DNA of 7,554 nucleotides from Bacillota bacterium (GTDB lineage Bacteria; Bacillota; Clostridia; Christensenellales; QAND01): positions 1 through 7,554 of the forward strand of contig DXZF01000371.1 of NCBI GenBank assembly GCA_019415425.1. The letters run 5' to 3'. The notes below the pieces were generated by a model. That model made no database searches. It was not told the DNA's origin and was given only the letters and a program-made list of their open reading frames with translations. Made by a program: the position numbers and the translations under genes. Position 1 is the stretch's first letter. Each line of letters opens with the position of its first letter. Shown here piece after piece: positions 5,612 through 7,554 of the stretch.

Positions 5612-5640
5612 TTGAATCGCGCGGCAAAATCCAGTATATT
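5612..5640 (+). promoter_or_regulatory. Candidate sigma-A promoter of the ABC-F gene
   Basis: TTGAAT (5612-5617) and TATATT (5635-5640) with a 17-bp spacer match the consensus at 4 of 6 and 5 of 6 positions. The predicted start near 5647 gives a leader of about 36 nt containing AGGAGG (5672-5677), 5 nt before ATG 5683. Confidence 0.6.
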
Positions 5641-5682
5641 GGTAGCGTATGTTTGACCCCCCTCGCGTTTTAGGAGGTTTCC

Positions 5683-7554
5683 ATGATCGTTCTGCAGGCA
5701 CAAAACTTGACCAAATCCTTTGGCGAACGCGTCTTGTTTTCCGACGTGTCGTTTTCCATGCAGGAGCGCGACCGGCTGGGGCTGACCGGCGTCAACGGCT
5801 GCGGCAAGACGACGCTGATGCGCATGCTCTGTGGACAGGAGGGGTATGACAGCGGCGACATCTCGCTGCAAAAGGGGCTGCGGCTGGGCTATCTGTCGCA
5901 GCACGCGCAGTACGATCCCCAGCGCTCGCTGTACGAAGAGACGTTGACCGTCTTCGCCGCACTGATGCAGGATGAGGCGGAGCTCTCGCGCATTGAAGGG
6001 CAGATTTCCGCCCAGGCGCCGGGATGGGAAGACCTGGTGCGCCGGCAGGCCCATCTGCACGAGCGGTATCAGGCAAACGGCGGCCTGACGTATCGCGCCC
6101 GCACGCGCTCGGCGCTGTTGGGCATGGGCTTTACCGATGCCGACCTCGCGCTGCCCATGCGCGCGCTTTCCGGCGGGCAGCTGAGCAAGGCGCAGATGGC
6201 CAAACTGTTGCTCTCGGGCGCCGAAGTGCTGTTGCTGGACGAGCCGACCAACCATCTGGATATCCAGAGTGTGGAGTGGCTGGAGGGCTACCTGCTGTCG
6301 TATCCGGGCGCGCTTTTGATCATCTCGCACGACCGCTATTTTCTGGACCGCGTCACCACCGGCACGCTGGAGATGGAAAACGGGCACCTGCGCAGCTTTA
6401 CGGGCAATTACTCGGCCTACCTGCAACACAAGGCGCGCGAGCGCGAGATCGAGGCCCGGCACTACGCCAACGCGCAAAAGGAGATCGCGCGCATGGAGGA
6501 GATGATCGCGCAGTTCCGCCGCTGGAATCGGGAGCGCAGCATCCGCGCGGCAGAGAGCAAGGAAAAGCAGCTGGAAAAGCTGCGCGCCGCCACAGTGCGC
6601 CCGGAAAACGCGCCGCCCGCCATTCGCTTTCAGCTGGAGGCGCGCGACACCGGCGGGCAGGACGTGCTCATCGCCGAACACCTCGAAAAGCGCTACGACA
6701 AGCTGCTCTTTCGCGATGTGAACTTGCACATCCGCAGAGGGGAGCGCGTGTTTTTGCTGGGCCCCAACGGCTGCGGCAAGACCACGCTGTTTCAGATCCT
6801 ATTGGGCAAATTGCAGCCGGATGCGGGCACGGTGCAGCTGGGTTCGCAGATCCGCCCCGGCTATTACGATCAGCACCAGAGCAGCCTGCGCATGGAGAGC
6901 ACGCCGCTCGAGGAAATCTGCAGCGCGTTCCCCGCACTCAACCAGACGCAGGCGCGCAGTGCGCTGGCGGCCTTTCTGTTCCGCGGCGAGGACGTCTTCA
7001 AGCCCATCGCTTCGCTCTCTGGCGGCGAGCGGGCCCGGGTCGAATTGCTCAAGCTGATGCTGGGCAAAGCCAATTTCCTGCTGCTGGACGAGCCGACCAA
7101 CCACCTGGACGCGGCCTCGCGCGAGGCGTTGGAATCCGCCCTCTTGGATTACGAGGGCACCATCTTTGCCATTTCGCACGACCGGTATCTGGTCAATCGC
7201 CTGGCCACGCGCGTGCTGTTGTTGACCCCGCACGGCGTGGAGGAGAGCATCGGCAATTACGATGACTTTCTATCGCACATGGCGCAGCGCGCGGTGGCCC
7301 AGCAGGCACAGCCCGACGTGCATGCGCCAAAGGCGCCGACCGCCAGCAAAGAGCGGCGCGAAAGCGCGGCGGCGCTGCGCCGCATGCGCGCACAGCTGCG
7401 CAAGGTGGAAGAACAGGTCGACGCGCTGGAGGCAGAGATCGGGACGCTGGAGCAGCAGCTTTCGCTGCCCGATGTGGCCAGCGATTACGAGCAGACGCTT
7501 TCGCTCACGCAGACCATTGCGGACAAGCGGCAACAGCTGGAGGCGGCGATGGAA
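5683..7554 (+). CDS. ABC-F family ATPase (3' end missing)
   Basis: The frame from ATG 5683 is open for all 624 remaining codons, so the stop lies outside the window. Two ABC ATPase cassettes are joined by a charged linker, with no membrane segments, which defines the ABC-F class of ribosome-binding translation factors. Cassette 1: Walker A GVNGCGKTT (36-44), signature LSGGQ (162-166), Walker B LLLDEPTNHLD (183-193), then ISHDRYF. Cassette 2: Walker A GPNGCGKTT (360-368), LSGGE (445-449), LLLDEPTNHLD (466-476), ISHDRY. The linker (~245-330) has the helical-hairpin pattern FRRWNRERSIRAAESKEKQL, common in clostridial YdiF/YheS-like members. After ~560 comes a coiled-coil tail rich in Gln, Glu and Arg, cut by the window edge. 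ABC-F proteins bind the ribosomal E site and act on the P-site tRNA; some give resistance to ribosome-targeting antibiotics. Nothing here marks this one as a resistance factor; a housekeeping role is more likely. It is transcribed divergently from the DUF1540-like pair. Confidence 0.95.
   Translation, partial: MIVLQAQNLTKSFGERVLFSDVSFSMQERDRLGLTGVNGCGKTTLMRMLCGQEGYDSGDISLQKGLRLGYLSQHAQYDPQRSLYEETLTVFAALMQDEAELSRIEGQISAQAPGWEDLVRRQAHLHERYQANGGLTYRARTRSALLGMGFTDADLALPMRALSGGQLSKAQMAKLLLSGAEVLLLDEPTNHLDIQSVEWLEGYLLSYPGALLIISHDRYFLDRVTTGTLEMENGHLRSFTGNYSAYLQHKAREREIEARHYANAQKEIARMEEMIAQFRRWNRERSIRAAESKEKQLEKLRAATVRPENAPPAIRFQLEARDTGGQDVLIAEHLEKRYDKLLFRDVNLHIRRGERVFLLGPNGCGKTTLFQILLGKLQPDAGTVQLGSQIRPGYYDQHQSSLRMESTPLEEICSAFPALNQTQARSALAAFLFRGEDVFKPIASLSGGERARVELLKLMLGKANFLLLDEPTNHLDAASREALESALLDYEGTIFAISHDRYLVNRLATRVLLLTPHGVEESIGNYDDFLSHMAQRAVAQQAQPDVHAPKAPTASKERRESAAALRRMRAQLRKVEEQVDALEAEIGTLEQQLSLPDVASDYEQTLSLTQTIADKRQQLEAAME

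Noticed and set aside
5479..6729. Long upstream extension of the small DUF1540-like gene frame
   Set aside because: It lies antisense to the ABC-F gene and crosses the divergent control region. The motif-bearing part starts at ATG 5478 with its own ribosome binding site.
6024..7265. 413-residue plus-strand frame inside the ABC-F gene
   Set aside because: It is a shifted frame of the ABC-F coding sequence, which carries complete Walker and signature motifs in the true frame. The product is Arg/Ala/Gly-rich with no domain pattern.
5683..7554. Antibiotic-resistance ABC-F (Vga/Lsa/OptrA type)
   Set aside because: No mobile element, resistance gene neighbour, leader-peptide attenuator or clearly extended resistance-type linker is visible. 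The composition matches the rest of the chromosome, so a housekeeping ABC-F is the simpler reading.

Overview
The window looks like an ordinary chromosomal segment of a GC-rich member of the Firmicutes, most likely class Clostridia. The evidence is strong AGGAGG-type ribosome binding sites, a YabE-like DUF348/G5/3D cell-wall protein next to rsmA (a Bacillus/Clostridium neighbourhood), two adjacent DUF1540-type cysteine-rich proteins, and a clostridial-looking ABC-F ATPase. The coding DNA is so GC-rich that stop codons are scarce in all frames, which produces many long spurious open frames. I found no tRNA, rRNA, CRISPR array, insertion sequence, phage gene or defence system.

Layout from left to right. 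(1) A minus-strand gene that starts with GTG at 1261 and runs off the left edge; it encodes a two-domain hypothetical protein with a long Gln/Pro/Ala/Glu-rich linker. (2) Divergent from it, a plus-strand gene for a small lipoprotein (1460-1930). (3) A 14-bp-stem hairpin (1946-1977), probably a terminator shared with the converging rsmA. (4) rsmA (minus, 1978-2847), 16S rRNA dimethyladenosine transferase. (5) A terminator-like hairpin (2870-2904) squeezed between rsmA and the upstream yabE-like gene. (6) The yabE-like gene (minus, 2916-4733), driven by a perfect-consensus housekeeping promoter (4766-4794). (7) Two DUF1540-like genes (minus, 5320-5478 and 4909-5316), 3 nt apart and clearly one operon. 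(8) A roughly 200-bp divergent control region with a 31-bp dyad resembling two inverted DnaA boxes and a plausible promoter. (9) A plus-strand ABC-F ATPase gene (5683 to the right edge, 3' end missing).

Functionally, rsmA and the ABC-F protein point to ribosome maturation and translation, the YabE-like protein to peptidoglycan remodelling, and the lipoprotein to the cell surface. The first gene and the cysteine-rich pair have no known role. The items most worth a second look are the ~220-residue Arg-rich cytoplasmic extension of the YabE-like protein, the hairpin directly in front of the rsmA ribosome binding site, the dyad between the DUF1540 operon and the ABC-F gene, and the paired DUF1540 genes. 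None of these amounts to an obviously new multi-gene system.
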